A stretch of 64,000 nt of DNA, from NCBI RefSeq assembly GCF_030063245.1, contig NZ_JASISR010000025.1:1-64000 (forward strand), given 5' to 3'. Source of the stretch: Paenarthrobacter sp. PH39-S1. Its GTDB lineage: Bacteria > Actinomycetota > Actinomycetes > Actinomycetales > Micrococcaceae. Within the stretch, counting starts at the first letter, position 1, and the number at the start of each line of letters is the position of its first letter. This document shows positions 45,770-58,932 of the stretch, piece after piece. Under the pieces are notes generated by a model that saw only the letters and a list, made by a program, of their open reading frames with translations, was not told the DNA's origin and did no database searches. The position numbers and the translations under genes are program-made.

Positions 45770-47464
45770 ATGGGTATCACCGAAGATGCGGGCGGTCTGC
45801 GTGCCGATGTCATAGTTCTCGGCGCAGGGCTGTCCGGACTTGTCGCGGCGGCAGAGGCTTACAACGCAGGCCGGTCGGTGCTCATTCTGGATCAGGAGCC
45901 GAAGGCTTCGCTGGGCGGCCAGGTGCATTGGTCCTTCGGCGGAATATTCCTGGTCGACTCCCCCGAGCAGCGGCACCTGGGGGTAAAGGACAGTAGGGAG
46001 CTCGCGCTCAATGATTGGATGGGTTCCGCTGCCTTCGATCGGCCGGAGGACCATTGGGTGCGCGAATGGGCCAAGGCCTACGTCGACTTTGCCGCAGGGG
46101 AGAAACGGGCGTGGCTGCATTCCCTTGGTGTCCGGTTCTTCCCGTTGGTCCAGTGGGCCGAGCGCGGCGGCTACGATGCGCAGGGTCACGGAAACTCCGT
46201 TCCGCGCTTTCATGTGGTCTGGGGCACCGGTCCGGGCCTGGTGGAACCGTTCCTCAGCAAACTTGCCGAGGGAGTCACCGAGGGACGGGTGCGCTATGCG
46301 TTCCGGCATCGCGCTACCGCTCTGATAACAACGGGCACGACGGCGGCGGGCACGACGGCGGGGACGGTCACCGGCGTCCGCGGCGAAGTGCTGGAGACCT
46401 CGCCCGCGGCCCGCGGCGGGAAAAGTTCGCGCAAAGTCATCGGAACTTTTACCGCCACCGGCCGGTCAGTGATCGTCAGCACCGGTGGAATCGGCGGCAA
46501 CCATGACTTGGTCCGGCGGCAATGGCCAGGCGGCAGGGCTCCCGCATACATGATCGCCGGCGTCCCAGACTCGGTGGACGGCGCATTCCAGGACGCGGTT
46601 GCGGATGCCGGTGGCTCGATCATCAATACGGACCGGATGTGGCATTACCCCGAAGGAATCCACAACTACGACCCGGTCGGACCGCGGCACGGTATCCGCA
46701 TATTGTCCGGCCCATCCCCCCTGTGGCTCGATGCCACCGGCAAACGCTTGCCGGTGCCGCTGTTTCCCGGCTTCGATTCGCTCGGCGCCCTGCGCCACAT
46801 TGTGGATACGGGTTTCTCACACTCCTGGTTCGTCCTGAACAAGACCATCATCAATAAGGAATTTGCGCTCTCCGGTTCGGAGCAGAACCCAGACCGCACG
46901 GGCCGTGACCTCATGCTGCTCGCCAAGCGGGCTCTGCCGGGATCGGTCGGCCCTGTGCAGAAATTCCTGGATCACGGAGTGGACTTCGTCCAGGCCGGGA
47001 ACGCGCAGGAACTGGCCGCGAAAATGAACAGACTGACCGGCGAAGACCTGATCGACGGCCAGAAGCTTCATGACCTGATCGCAGCCCGGGACCTGCAGGT
47101 GCGCAGTGGTCTCGGTAAGGACAGCCAGCTCAACGCGATCCGCGAGGCGCGCCGGTTTGCAACGGACAAGCTCATGCGGGTGGTGCCACCGCACGAGCTG
47201 CTGGCTTCCGAACACGGCCCGCTCATCGCCGTCAGGCTCTCCGTTTTGACGCGCAAGAGCTTGGGCGGGATCCAGACGGATCTGCAGTCCCGGGTTCTGA
47301 CGGCGGCGGGCACGCCCGTCCCAGGCCTCTTCGCCGCCGGCGAGGCCGCCGGATTCGGCGGCGGCGGCGTGCACGGCTACCGCGCGTTGGAAGGGACGTT
47401 CCTGGGCGGCTGCCTCTTCTCCGGCCGCAGTGCAGGACGCGCCGCTGCCGCGGGAGCGAGCTGA
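45770..47464 (+). CDS. FAD-binding dehydrogenase (fumarate reductase/3-ketosteroid dehydrogenase superfamily)
   Basis: 564 aa. The N-terminal FAD site is DVIVLGAGLSGLVAAAEAYN and the C-terminal one FAAGEAAGFGGGGVHGYRAL then EGTFLGGCLFSGRSAGRAAA. GQVHWSFGGIFLVDSPEQR and the HSWFVLNKTIINKEF block are typical of the actinobacterial FAD-binding dehydrogenase subgroup. The likely reaction is a substrate oxidation or double-bond reduction, but the substrate is unknown. It is followed after 3 bases by an alpha/beta hydrolase, so the pair is probably cotranscribed. Confidence 0.85.
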   Translation: MGITEDAGGLRADVIVLGAGLSGLVAAAEAYNAGRSVLILDQEPKASLGGQVHWSFGGIFLVDSPEQRHLGVKDSRELALNDWMGSAAFDRPEDHWVREWAKAYVDFAAGEKRAWLHSLGVRFFPLVQWAERGGYDAQGHGNSVPRFHVVWGTGPGLVEPFLSKLAEGVTEGRVRYAFRHRATALITTGTTAAGTTAGTVTGVRGEVLETSPAARGGKSSRKVIGTFTATGRSVIVSTGGIGGNHDLVRRQWPGGRAPAYMIAGVPDSVDGAFQDAVADAGGSIINTDRMWHYPEGIHNYDPVGPRHGIRILSGPSPLWLDATGKRLPVPLFPGFDSLGALRHIVDTGFSHSWFVLNKTIINKEFALSGSEQNPDRTGRDLMLLAKRALPGSVGPVQKFLDHGVDFVQAGNAQELAAKMNRLTGEDLIDGQKLHDLIAARDLQVRSGLGKDSQLNAIREARRFATDKLMRVVPPHELLASEHGPLIAVRLSVLTRKSLGGIQTDLQSRVLTAAGTPVPGLFAAGEAAGFGGGGVHGYRALEGTFLGGCLFSGRSAGRAAAAGAS

Positions 47465-47467
47465 CCA

Positions 47468-48604
47468 ATGGCGGTAGAACAACGCTGGCGACCGGACGGC
47501 GTCCTGGGCGAGGGATTCGAATCGACCGTGCTGGAAGCTTCCGCCATTGCTGCGGCCGGCGGCCGTCCGTGCGCCGGACCGAGGATCGCCACATTGATCC
47601 GTTACCTGCCGCCGTCCGACGGCGTGTCTTCGACCGGCTCGTCGTCGACTGTTGGGGGGACAGGCACCTCGCTGTTGTTTCTGCACGGCTGGAGCGACTA
47701 TTTTTTCAACACGGACCTTGCCAGATTCTTCAGCGGTCTCGGTATTGCCTTTTATGCCCTCGACATGCACAACCACGGCCGGAGCCTGCGAAGCGGCGAC
47801 CTCGGAGGGTTCGTCAGCGACCTGCGCGATTACGATCCCGAGCTGCGGCTTGCCCTGTCAGCCGTCGCCGCGGATACGAAAAGCCACGGCGCGACCGGCG
47901 AACCAGACGACGCCCCCGCAGAAAAGCAGGGATCCACCGGTGCCTCTGCCGGCCCGCGGATTGCCCTGATGGGGCATTCCACCGGCGGCTTGGTCGCGGC
48001 CCTCTGGGCCAGCCGTTTTCCGGGGACCGTGAGCCACCTCATCCTGAACAGCCCCTGGTTGGAGTTGCACGGCGGCCCCCTGGCGAGGCACGTGTTGTAT
48101 GCCATGGTGGCACCGTTCGCGCGCCGTTGGCCGGAGCACCGGATGCGGCTGCCGGAGCGGAATTTCTACTGGCGCAGCATCAGCTCCGCCGCAGGCGGCG
48201 AGTGGGAGCTGGACCAGGACATGCGGCCGCCCAAGGCCTTTCCGATCCGCGTTGGCTGGATGCACGCCATCCTCGCCGGTCACGCTCAGGTGGCCAAGGG
48301 GCTGCGAATCGAAGTGCCGGTCCTGGTCCTGATGTCCGCCCGCAGCATGAACGGTCCGTTCTGGAACGAACGCATGTACTCAGCCGACGTGGTGCTGGAC
48401 ACGCGGACCATGGCGGCCCGTGCACTGGGACTGGGAGCGAGCGTGAGCGTGGAAAAGATCGACGGCGGTCTCCATGACGTGCTGCTGTCCAGACAACCGG
48501 TGCGGGACCTGGCTTACGATCGCCTGCGGCGCTGGGTCCTCGGCTATGTGCTCGCCCAGGGCGGGGGTGTCGGAGAGCCGCCAGCGAAGGGAGGCGCCCA
48601 GTGA
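47468..48604 (+). CDS. Alpha/beta hydrolase (monoacylglycerol-lipase-like)
   Basis: 378 aa. The oxyanion loop is LLFLHGWSDYFFN, the nucleophile elbow ALMGHSTGGLVAALW and the catalytic histidine region KIDGGLHDVLLSR. The helical-lid region after DMHNHGRSLRSG is like lysophospholipase/monoglyceride lipase proteins. An inserted Ala/Pro-rich stretch before the elbow (EPDDAPAEKQGSTGASAG) is unusual but not disruptive. It is coupled to the FAD dehydrogenase upstream; a shared pathway is inferred from spacing only. Confidence 0.85.
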   Translation: MAVEQRWRPDGVLGEGFESTVLEASAIAAAGGRPCAGPRIATLIRYLPPSDGVSSTGSSSTVGGTGTSLLFLHGWSDYFFNTDLARFFSGLGIAFYALDMHNHGRSLRSGDLGGFVSDLRDYDPELRLALSAVAADTKSHGATGEPDDAPAEKQGSTGASAGPRIALMGHSTGGLVAALWASRFPGTVSHLILNSPWLELHGGPLARHVLYAMVAPFARRWPEHRMRLPERNFYWRSISSAAGGEWELDQDMRPPKAFPIRVGWMHAILAGHAQVAKGLRIEVPVLVLMSARSMNGPFWNERMYSADVVLDTRTMAARALGLGASVSVEKIDGGLHDVLLSRQPVRDLAYDRLRRWVLGYVLAQGGGVGEPPAKGGAQ

Positions 48605-48731
48605 GGAAAGCAGGGCCGGCTGTAGCGGGCGCCCTCACGGAGGAACGGACCGGAAATGGCACGGGGCTGGCTCGAGGAATTCCTTGGACCGGAATTCCAA
48701 CAGCTCAAGCTGGTGCTGGGGACTGATGAGG

Positions 48732-48764
48732 AGGGCCGGATCAGCGCCACGCTGATCCGGCCCT
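48732..48764. terminator. Strong hairpin between convergent genes
   Basis: A perfect 15-bp stem, AGGGCCGGATCAGCG and its complement, with a 3-base loop lies between the hydrolase (ends 48604) and rox (ends at 48789 from the other side). No T-run follows on either strand, so it may act in both directions only weakly. Confidence 0.6.
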
Positions 48765-48788
48765 GCCCGCCAACCAGGGCGCGGCACG

Positions 48789-50270
<1,482 letters not shown>

Positions 50271-50377
50271 TCACCTTCCGGCCTGTGGCTCCGAATCGCG
50301 GAATCGCCCGGAGCAGTCCCCCATTCCGCAGGTATTTCGTCTATTTTCTCCTCGACCAACCATTCTGGACGTTGGTA

Positions 50378-50396
50378 GGGGTCTTGCGGCAAACTG
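50378..50396. promoter_or_regulatory. Rifamycin-associated-element-like site upstream of rox
   Basis: GGGGTCTTGCGGCAAACTG contains the core CTTGCGGCAA, an inverted repeat around G. As I remember it, the rifamycin-associated element (a 19-bp imperfect palindrome upstream of rifamycin-inactivation genes) has the core CTTGCGGCAAG flanked by G and C runs. Here the left half is complete and the right half is degenerate. The position in the rox upstream region supports the assignment. Confidence 0.7.
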
Positions 50397-50455
50397 ATGC
50401 GCGGTGCAGTCTCCCATCCAACCGGTGCGCCGTTTGATCTACCGGTTGTGGGCGT

Positions 50456-51292
50456 CTAACCGGTGTTTGTTGCGGCCGCATCCACTGCGCCGCCGTACCG
50501 GCGGTCCCGGCGGGCGTACTCGTCCACCGCCTCCCAGAGCGTGAGCCGGTCCACGTCCGGCCAGAGCTTGTCCATGAAAACGAACTCTGCGTAGGCGGAC
50601 TGCCAAAGCATGAAATTGGACAGCCGTTGTTCCCCGCTCGAGCGCAGGAACAGATCAACGTCGGGCACATCGGGGGCGTACATGAAGCGTTGGATGGTCT
50701 TTTCAGTGATCGAGCGCGGACTGAGTTTCCCGGCCGACACCTGCTCGGCGATGGCTGTCACGGCGTCGGCGATCTCCGCCCGGCCACCATAGTTGACGCA
50801 CATGGTCAGCGTCACCGTGTCATTGTCCCGGGTCCGCTCCTGGGCCACCTCGAGTTCCTTAATCACCGAGCCCCACAGCCGTGGTTTCCGGCCCGCCCAG
50901 CGCACCCGCACTCCCCAAGCGTCCAGCTGGTCGCGTTGCCGGCGCAGCACATCTTTGTTGAATCCCATCAGGAACCGGACTTCCTCCGGCGAACGCTTCC
51001 AGTTTTCGGTGGAAAACGCATACACGCTGACGTACTTGATGCCCATTTCAATGGCCCCGGCCATCACATCCAACAGGGCCGGCTCCCCCGCCCTATGTCC
51101 TTCAATGCGGGGCAGCCCGCGCTGATTGGCCCAGCGCCCGTTCCCGTCCATCACGATGGCCACGTGGGCGGGCACCAACTCCGCCGGCACCGCCGGCATG
51201 GCCGCACCGGAGGGATGCGGCCACGGTGCGACGACGGCGGGCTTAGCCGGGTTCCTGGAGCTTCGGGTCCTGTGGGAGGAAGGCTGGGCCAA
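50456..51292 (-). CDS. uppS: Isoprenyl transferase (undecaprenyl/decaprenyl diphosphate synthase)
   Basis: About 278 aa from TTG 51292, or 247 aa from ATG 51199. The cis-prenyltransferase signatures are intact: [20 protein letters not shown] with the Mg-binding aspartate, [19 protein letters not shown] and [20 protein letters not shown]. It makes the lipid carrier for cell-wall synthesis. TTG 51292 lies 2 bases after the recO stop with GGAG at 11 bases, favouring coupled translation. The 31-residue extra N-terminus is proline/serine-rich, so the shorter form is also plausible. Confidence 0.93.
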   Translation of the reverse strand: MAQPSSHRTRSSRNPAKPAVVAPWPHPSGAAMPAVPAELVPAHVAIVMDGNGRWANQRGLPRIEGHRAGEPALLDVMAGAIEMGIKYVSVYAFSTENWKRSPEEVRFLMGFNKDVLRRQRDQLDAWGVRVRWAGRKPRLWGSVIKELEVAQERTRDNDTVTLTMCVNYGGRAEIADAVTAIAEQVSAGKLSPRSITEKTIQRFMYAPDVPDVDLFLRSSGEQRLSNFMLWQSAYAEFVFMDKLWPDVDRLTLWEAVDEYARRDRRYGGAVDAAATNTG

Positions 51293-51294
51293 GG

Positions 51295-52047
51295 TTACGC
51301 ACGCTCCACGAGTTTGAGGGAGCGCACAGTGCGCTCCAGATGCCATTGCAAATAGACCGCCACCAGCCCGGCTGCTTCCCGCCGGTGCTGCGGCGCCGAG
51401 GCATCCGCCGTCGGCCATTGGCCCGACAGCAGCGCCGCCAGCAGCAGCATTGTCTCCGGGGCCGGCGACGGCGAGCCGGGCGGGCGGCAGTCGTGACAGA
51501 CCGCCCCGCCCAATCCGGCGGAAAAGGCCCCATGCGGGCCGGCGGCACCGCAGCGCGCACAGTCGGTGAAACTCGGTGCCCAGCCGCCGGTAGCCAGCGC
51601 GCGCAGCAGGTATGAATCCAGAATCAGCGCCGGGGCATGGTCCCCGCGGCTCAGTGAGGCCAGGGCCCCGACAAGCAGCAGGTACTGCGCGGTGGCTGCC
51701 TCTGAGTCCACGTCGGTCAGCCGCTCGGCCGTTTCGGCCATCACGGCGGCCACCGTGTACCGGTCATAGTCTGCAACAATCCCGCTCCCGTAGGAGCCCT
51801 TGGACACGGCCTGCGTGACGATGTCCAAGCTGCGGCCGCAAACGAGCTGCAGATCGGCCACCATGAACGGCTCCAGCCGGGCGCCGAATTTACTGTTGGT
51901 CCGGCGGACGCCCTTGGCCACCGCCCGGACCTGACCATGGTGCCGGGTCAGCAAGGTGATGATGCGGTCCGCCTCGCCGAGTTTGTGGGTCCGGAGCACG
52001 ACGGCGTCGTCTCGGTAGGTGCGCGCGGCAAAAGAGTTTCTGGACAC
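51295..52047 (-). CDS. recO: DNA repair protein RecO
   Basis: 250 aa from GTG 52047. The OB-fold N-terminus reads [20 protein letters not shown] then [18 protein letters not shown]. The four-cysteine zinc site is present: [11 protein letters not shown] and AVCHDCR. It loads RecA with RecR in recombinational repair. It is followed by uppS, the usual actinobacterial pair. Confidence 0.94.
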   Translation of the reverse strand: MSRNSFAARTYRDDAVVLRTHKLGEADRIITLLTRHHGQVRAVAKGVRRTNSKFGARLEPFMVADLQLVCGRSLDIVTQAVSKGSYGSGIVADYDRYTVAAVMAETAERLTDVDSEAATAQYLLLVGALASLSRGDHAPALILDSYLLRALATGGWAPSFTDCARCGAAGPHGAFSAGLGGAVCHDCRPPGSPSPAPETMLLLAALLSGQWPTADASAPQHRREAAGLVAVYLQWHLERTVRSLKLVERA

Positions 52048-52190
52048 TCAGCCATTGTCCCACCGGTGCGCCTGTCCGGCGTGCAGGCGGAGCCGGCGGG
52101 GCATGCCCTACGGGCACGTTACGCAGGACACGCTCTACGGGATGCTGATCAGCCGGGGGCGGTGTCAATGGCAGTCCCCCGGCCGGCGGC

Positions 52191-53942
<1,752 letters not shown>

Positions 53943-54220
53943 CTATTCTGTTCGCTCTGAAGGGAGGTCGACCGGGGCAACGCAAACACCGCAGCGAGGG
54001 ATCGGCCGCCCGAACTGCCGATCGGACGCCTTGGGAACAGACGTTCAGGACAACGGGTATGTGGCCTCGCCGCGGCAACTAAGAAGGAGCTTTCCAGTGC
54101 GCACATTTTTACCCTAACACGGTGCATGGGATGATGGTGAACCAGCCCGCCCGCTGCAATCCGTGAACACTTGGGAACACTCCAGCGGCGGATCCACCCA
54201 GTACAGAAGGCAGATGGCCG

Positions 54221-56227
54221 ATGACCATTCCGGGAACACAGCAAGCCGGCACCAGCCGAAGCGGGATCAACCTCGGGAACATAGACCCGACGGTACGGCC
54301 GCAGGACGATCTCTACCGGAGGGTGAACGGCGGGTGGCTGGACCGGGAGACCATACCCGCGGACCGTGCACAGACAGGTTCCTTTGTTTCGCTGCGGGAC
54401 GACGCGGAAGCCGCCGTCCGCGGCATTATCGAAGAGGCGGCCGCGGTGCGCGAGGCTGCCGCCGATCCCGCCCCGGCCGGGGCCCAGCCGCTTCAGGACA
54501 AGATCGGCGGCCTGTACGCCAGTTTCATGGACTTCGATGCCATTGAGTCTGCGGGTGACGCTCCGCTGTCGCCCCGGCTGGCGTCCGTTTTTGGCACCGG
54601 CAGCACGGATGAGCTGATTGCCGTCATGGGCCGGCTCGACCGCACCGGCAATGCCGGTCTTTTCGGTGGCCATGTCAGCAATGACGCCGGGAATCCGCAG
54701 CGCTGCCTGCTGCATCTGTACCAGAGTGGCCTGGGGCTGCCGGACGAATCGTATTACCGCGAGGAGAAGTACGCCGCCATCCGGGCCGCCTACGTACCGC
54801 ACATCCAGAGAATGTTCACATTGGCGGGTGTCCCGGATGCCGCCGCCGCGGCCGGGCGGGTGATGGCGCTGGAGACGGAGATCGCCGCGGCGCACTGGGA
54901 CAAGGTGACAATGCGGGACCCGCAGAAGACCTACAACCTGACGACCCGCGCCGAGGCTCTGGCACTGTTTCCGGCCCTGGAGGTGTGGTTCGCCGGGATG
55001 CAGCTGCCGGCGGACAAAACGGGCGAACTCGTCATCCTCACTCCCGGATTTTTTGCCGGGGCGTCCGGGCTGCTGGTGGAGGACAGGTTGGGCGACTGGC
55101 AGGAATGGCTGGCCATGCGCGTCATCTCCGGAGCCGCTCCTTATCTCTCCAGCGGATTCGTGGACGCCAACTTCGCATTCTACGGCACCACCATCAGCGG
55201 CACCGAGGAGATACGGGAGCGCTGGAAGCGTGGGGTCGCGTTGGTGGAGGGGTCATTGGGTGAGGCCGTCGGCCAGATCTATGTGGCACAACATTTCCCG
55301 GAAACCCACAAGGTTCGGATGGAGGTGCTGGTGGCCAATCTGATTGAGGCATACCGGCAGAGCATCACGGCCCTCGGCTGGATGAGTGCGGAAACCAAAG
55401 CGCGCGCGCTGGAGAAGCTTGCCGCGTTCACGCCCAAGATCGGATATCCGGACAAGTGGCGCGACTATTCCGCTTTGGCCATCGACGCCGGTGATTTGAC
55501 CGGCAACCTGGAACGCAGCAACGAGTTTGAGCTGGAACGCCAGTTGGCGAAGATCGGCGCCCCCATCGACCGCAGCGAATGGTTGATGACCCCGCAGACG
55601 GTGAACGCCTATTACAATCCCACCATGAATGAGGTGGTGTTCCCGGCCGCAATCCTGCAGCCCCCGTTCTTTGACGCGGCCGCGGACGATGCCGCCAATT
55701 ACGGAGGCATCGGAGCCGTCATTGGCCATGAAATAGGACACGGCTTTGACGACAAGGGTTCACAGTTTGACGGCGCCGGCGCCTTGCGTAACTGGTGGAG
55801 CGACGACGACCGGAAGGCCTTTGATCTGCTGACGTCAAAGCTGGTGGACCAGTACAGCGTGCTCAGTCCCGACGCCGCGCCGGGTCAATTTGTCAACGGT
55901 GAACTGACGCTGGGTGAAAACATTGGCGACCTGGGTGGGCTGACGATCGGACACAAGGCCTATCTGCTGAGCTTGGACGGCACTGAACCACCGGTGCTGG
56001 AAGGCATGACAGGAGCGCAGCGCTTTTTCTTCTCCTGGGCCGAATGCTGGCGCAGCAAAATCCGACCCGAAGAAGCCCTGCGGCGGCTGGCCATCGATCC
56101 GCATTCCCCCGCGGAGTTACGCTGCAACGCCGTGGTGCGCAATCTGGATGCGTTTTATGATGCGTTCGACGTTACCGGAGCGGACCTGCTGTGGCTGGAT
56201 CCCGAAGACCGCGTAAGTATCTGGTAG
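54221..56227 (+). CDS. pepO: M13-family zinc metallopeptidase (neprilysin/PepO type)
   Basis: 668 aa. The zinc site HEIGH is at residues 503-507 (AVIGHEIGHGFDDKG), and the third ligand lies in LTLGENIGDLGGL (Glu566). The VNAYYNPTMNEVVFPAAILQ block is the substrate-binding region, and SPAELRCNAVVRNLDAFYDA is the conserved C-terminus. There is no signal peptide, so it acts in the cytoplasm on peptides up to about 40 residues. Length is normal. Confidence 0.94.
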   Translation: MTIPGTQQAGTSRSGINLGNIDPTVRPQDDLYRRVNGGWLDRETIPADRAQTGSFVSLRDDAEAAVRGIIEEAAAVREAAADPAPAGAQPLQDKIGGLYASFMDFDAIESAGDAPLSPRLASVFGTGSTDELIAVMGRLDRTGNAGLFGGHVSNDAGNPQRCLLHLYQSGLGLPDESYYREEKYAAIRAAYVPHIQRMFTLAGVPDAAAAAGRVMALETEIAAAHWDKVTMRDPQKTYNLTTRAEALALFPALEVWFAGMQLPADKTGELVILTPGFFAGASGLLVEDRLGDWQEWLAMRVISGAAPYLSSGFVDANFAFYGTTISGTEEIRERWKRGVALVEGSLGEAVGQIYVAQHFPETHKVRMEVLVANLIEAYRQSITALGWMSAETKARALEKLAAFTPKIGYPDKWRDYSALAIDAGDLTGNLERSNEFELERQLAKIGAPIDRSEWLMTPQTVNAYYNPTMNEVVFPAAILQPPFFDAAADDAANYGGIGAVIGHEIGHGFDDKGSQFDGAGALRNWWSDDDRKAFDLLTSKLVDQYSVLSPDAAPGQFVNGELTLGENIGDLGGLTIGHKAYLLSLDGTEPPVLEGMTGAQRFFFSWAECWRSKIRPEEALRRLAIDPHSPAELRCNAVVRNLDAFYDAFDVTGADLLWLDPEDRVSIW

Positions 56228-56249
56228 CAACTGCCGGCGGCCCCGGCAG

Positions 56250-57827
56250 TCACTCCCGCGGGTACATATCCGGGTTGACGCTCAGGCACTTCCCGGACTG
56301 ATCCGCCGTGCTGGCCACGATATCCGGTGGGAGAGCCGATTGACCATATGCCGTTCCGGAAGCAAAATCAGACCCGGCATTGAGCCGGACACCGCTGACT
56401 CCGGGGGAAGCCACCAATGCGCTGGCGGGAATCCGGAACAACGCGGCAACGTCCGTGGCCACGTCCTGGAACCCGTTTCCGTAGCTGATGGTCGTGGCCG
56501 CGGCGGTGGCCGCCGTGCTTTGGCCCAGATCGGTATAACCGGCCGCGGTCAGCGCGGCCAGCAGTTCCGTGTTGCGGTCAGCCGCTCCGCTGGCATTGAC
56601 AACCGTGACCGGCTGGATGGTCTTGTCGTATGCCGGAACCGGGGCGGCCGCCGTCGCCGGGGCGGTGGTGGGCTGGGCCGGCGGCGCACTGGTGCTGGGG
56701 CTTGAGCCGCCGGTCAGGTCGGTTCCTTTCCGCAGTGCGGTGAACAGGTCACTGGCCGCTGGCTGCGAAAGGATATTCCGATTTTCGTCCGCAGGGAAAG
56801 GTACCCACGGTGCCGTGACAAAGGCCACCTTGGTCAGATCGATGTTCTTGAGCCGATTGGCGATGGCGACCATCGAGGGGATGTTGGCCAGGCCACTGTC
56901 AATGGTGAGGTTTTTGGTGATCGCGTCCGCAATGTTGTAGACCTTCGGCAGATCGCTCAGCGTACCGTCGCTCTTGATCTTGCGGATCATGGAACCCAGG
57001 AAGTACTGCTGGGCCTGGATCCGGGCGATGTCGCTGGCGTCGCCGAACGAATGTCTGGTCCGCAGGAAGGCCAGGGCTTGCTCCCCCTGCACCAGGCTTT
57101 TTCCGGCCGGAAGAACCAGCCCGGAACCGTTGACGTCGTTCACCGAATGATCAACGCAGACCTCGACGCCGCCAATCACATTGGACAGATCCTTTACCGC
57201 GGTGAAATCGGCCAGCATGAAGTGGTCAATGTTCAGGCCCGTGAGTTGGTTGATCGCCGCGACTGTGCAGCCCGGGCCGCCCTGGCTCAGCGCGCTGTTC
57301 AGCTGTCCCAGCTCCTGCGCAGGGTATTGCTCTCCTGTTTTGGGATCTTTGCAGGCAGGAATCGGCACCATGAGGTCACGTGGAAAGCTGACCACGCTGA
57401 CCTCTCGGTTGCCCTTGGAGATGTTCATCAGCATCATGACGTCGGAATGGCCGTAGCCGGTGGCGTCGGCGCTCGTCCCGTACCCGCCATTCGCGCCATC
57501 GCGGGTGTCCGTGCCCAGAATCAGGATCTGCAGATCGTCCTTGTTGTTGTCAGCGGCGGCGGCCGTGCCGGCGCCCGGACCCAGATTCAGCTCGGCGACC
57601 TGGACGTTATTCTGCAGGCGCATCACCAGAATGCCGGCGACGGACACGACGCCCACCATGACGACGGCGACGGCGAGGGCCGTTATTTTCATCCAGAGCG
57701 TCGCCCGCCGGTGGGCCCGGAAGTGCCGGCCGGTCCCGGTGACAGCGACCGCCCCACCGGCGGCAGCCGTCCGGGGAGTCCCCTGACGGCCGGCATCAGC
57801 ACCCTTCTGGGTACGACGTCGCGCCAT
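56250..57827 (-). CDS. LytR-CpsA-Psr (LCP) family cell-wall ligase with LytR C-terminal domain
   Basis: 525 aa from ATG 57827 (MARRRTQKGAD), which follows GGAAGG. One helix at about residues 47-70 anchors an extracellular LCP domain: DLQILILGTDTRDG, SVVSFPRDLMVPIP with the conserved arginine, and AFLRTRHSFGDASDIARIQA. After a Pro/Thr/Ala-rich linker (SPSTSAPPAQPTTAPAT) comes a LytR_C domain (TVVNASGAADRNTELLAALT). LCP enzymes attach glycopolymers to peptidoglycan. The open frame reaching 58151 is not protein-like before the ATG. Confidence 0.92.
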   Translation of the reverse strand: MARRRTQKGADAGRQGTPRTAAAGGAVAVTGTGRHFRAHRRATLWMKITALAVAVVMVGVVSVAGILVMRLQNNVQVAELNLGPGAGTAAAADNNKDDLQILILGTDTRDGANGGYGTSADATGYGHSDVMMLMNISKGNREVSVVSFPRDLMVPIPACKDPKTGEQYPAQELGQLNSALSQGGPGCTVAAINQLTGLNIDHFMLADFTAVKDLSNVIGGVEVCVDHSVNDVNGSGLVLPAGKSLVQGEQALAFLRTRHSFGDASDIARIQAQQYFLGSMIRKIKSDGTLSDLPKVYNIADAITKNLTIDSGLANIPSMVAIANRLKNIDLTKVAFVTAPWVPFPADENRNILSQPAASDLFTALRKGTDLTGGSSPSTSAPPAQPTTAPATAAAPVPAYDKTIQPVTVVNASGAADRNTELLAALTAAGYTDLGQSTAATAAATTISYGNGFQDVATDVAALFRIPASALVASPGVSGVRLNAGSDFASGTAYGQSALPPDIVASTADQSGKCLSVNPDMYPRE

Positions 57828-57895
57828 TGATAAACCTTCCGTAGACGATAAAGACTCCGATAAGTCTAAGGGCACTGGCTGTAAGCTACCTTTGA

Positions 57896-57949
57896 CCGGT
57901 CTGTGCCCTTCCCTGCGGTGCCCCGGTCTGTGCCCTTCCCTGCGGTGCC
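57896..57949. repeat. Two exact tandem copies of a 27-bp unit
   Basis: CCGGTCTGTGCCCTTCCCTG plus CGGTGCC occurs at 57896-57922 and again at 57923-57949 without change. It lies in the 136-base gap between era and the LCP gene, just past the era stop. No palindrome is present, so it looks like a simple slippage duplication. Confidence 0.9.
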
Positions 57950-57963
57950 CTGCGTCACTGGCT

Positions 57964-58932
57964 TTAGAAGCCGAGTTTGACCAGTTGCTTCGGGTCACGC
58001 TGCCAGTCCTTGGCCACCTTGACGTGCAGGTCGAGGTAAATCCGTGTTCCGAGCAGTGCCTCGATGCCCTTGCGGGCGTTGCTGCCGACTTCCTGCAGCC
58101 GGGAGCCAGCCCGGCCAATGATAATGGCCTTCTGCGAAGGACGCTCGACATAGAGGTTCACCCGAACATCCAGGAACTGGTTGTCCTCTGCCCGTCCCTC
58201 ACGCGGGACGATCTCGTCGACCACCACGGCCAGCGAGTGCGGGAGTTCATCGCGGACCCCTTCCAGCGCAGCCTCCCGAACCAGCTCGGCCACCATGACC
58301 GCTACCGGCTCGTCGGTGAGTTCACCGTCCGGGTACAGCGGCGGCGACGGCGGCATGAATCCGGCCAGCACCGTGGAGACGGTGTCCACCTGGAACCCGT
58401 CCGCGGCGGAGACCGGAACGACGTCGGCCCAACCGTCTCCGCCCAGCACCTCCCGGCCCAGCTGTGCGACGGCCATCAGCTGTTCGGTCAGGGCCTGCCG
58501 GTCGACCAGGTCCGTTTTCGTGACCAACGCTATGATCGGCTTATTTCCGACATTGGCCAGCTGCTTGGCAATGAACTTATCTCCCGGTCCGATCTTCTCA
58601 TTGGCGGGCAGGCAGAAACCGATCGCATCCACCTCCGAAAGTGTCGCCGCGACCAGGTCGTTGAGCCGCTGGCCCAGCAGCGTGCGCGGACGGTGCAGCC
58701 CGGGTGTGTCCACCAGAATCAGCTGAAAATCCTCCCGGTGCACAATCCCGCGGATCGTGTGCCGGGTGGTCTGCGGTTTGGCCGATGTGATGGCCACCTT
58801 CTGCCCGACCAGGGCGTTCGTGAGGGTCGATTTTCCCGCGTTCGGGCGGCCCACCAGGACGGCAAAGCCCGCACGGAATCCGCCGTACTGCTCTTCAGAC
58901 CCGTCGTGGCCCTTGTTCCTCGGCTTGTTCAT
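57964..58932 (-). CDS. era: Ribosome-assembly GTPase Era
   Basis: 322 aa. G1 is VGRPNAGKSTLTNAL, G2 TTRHT, G3 VDTPGL, G4 VTKTD and G5 PVSAADG. The C-terminal KH domain has IIIGRAGSRLQEVG. It binds the 3' end of 16S rRNA during 30S maturation. Its ATG overlaps the stop of the CBS-domain gene upstream by four bases, so it is the last gene of phoH-ybeY-CBS-era. Confidence 0.97.
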   Translation of the reverse strand: MNKPRNKGHDGSEEQYGGFRAGFAVLVGRPNAGKSTLTNALVGQKVAITSAKPQTTRHTIRGIVHREDFQLILVDTPGLHRPRTLLGQRLNDLVAATLSEVDAIGFCLPANEKIGPGDKFIAKQLANVGNKPIIALVTKTDLVDRQALTEQLMAVAQLGREVLGGDGWADVVPVSAADGFQVDTVSTVLAGFMPPSPPLYPDGELTDEPVAVMVAELVREAALEGVRDELPHSLAVVVDEIVPREGRAEDNQFLDVRVNLYVERPSQKAIIIGRAGSRLQEVGSNARKGIEALLGTRIYLDLHVKVAKDWQRDPKQLVKLGF

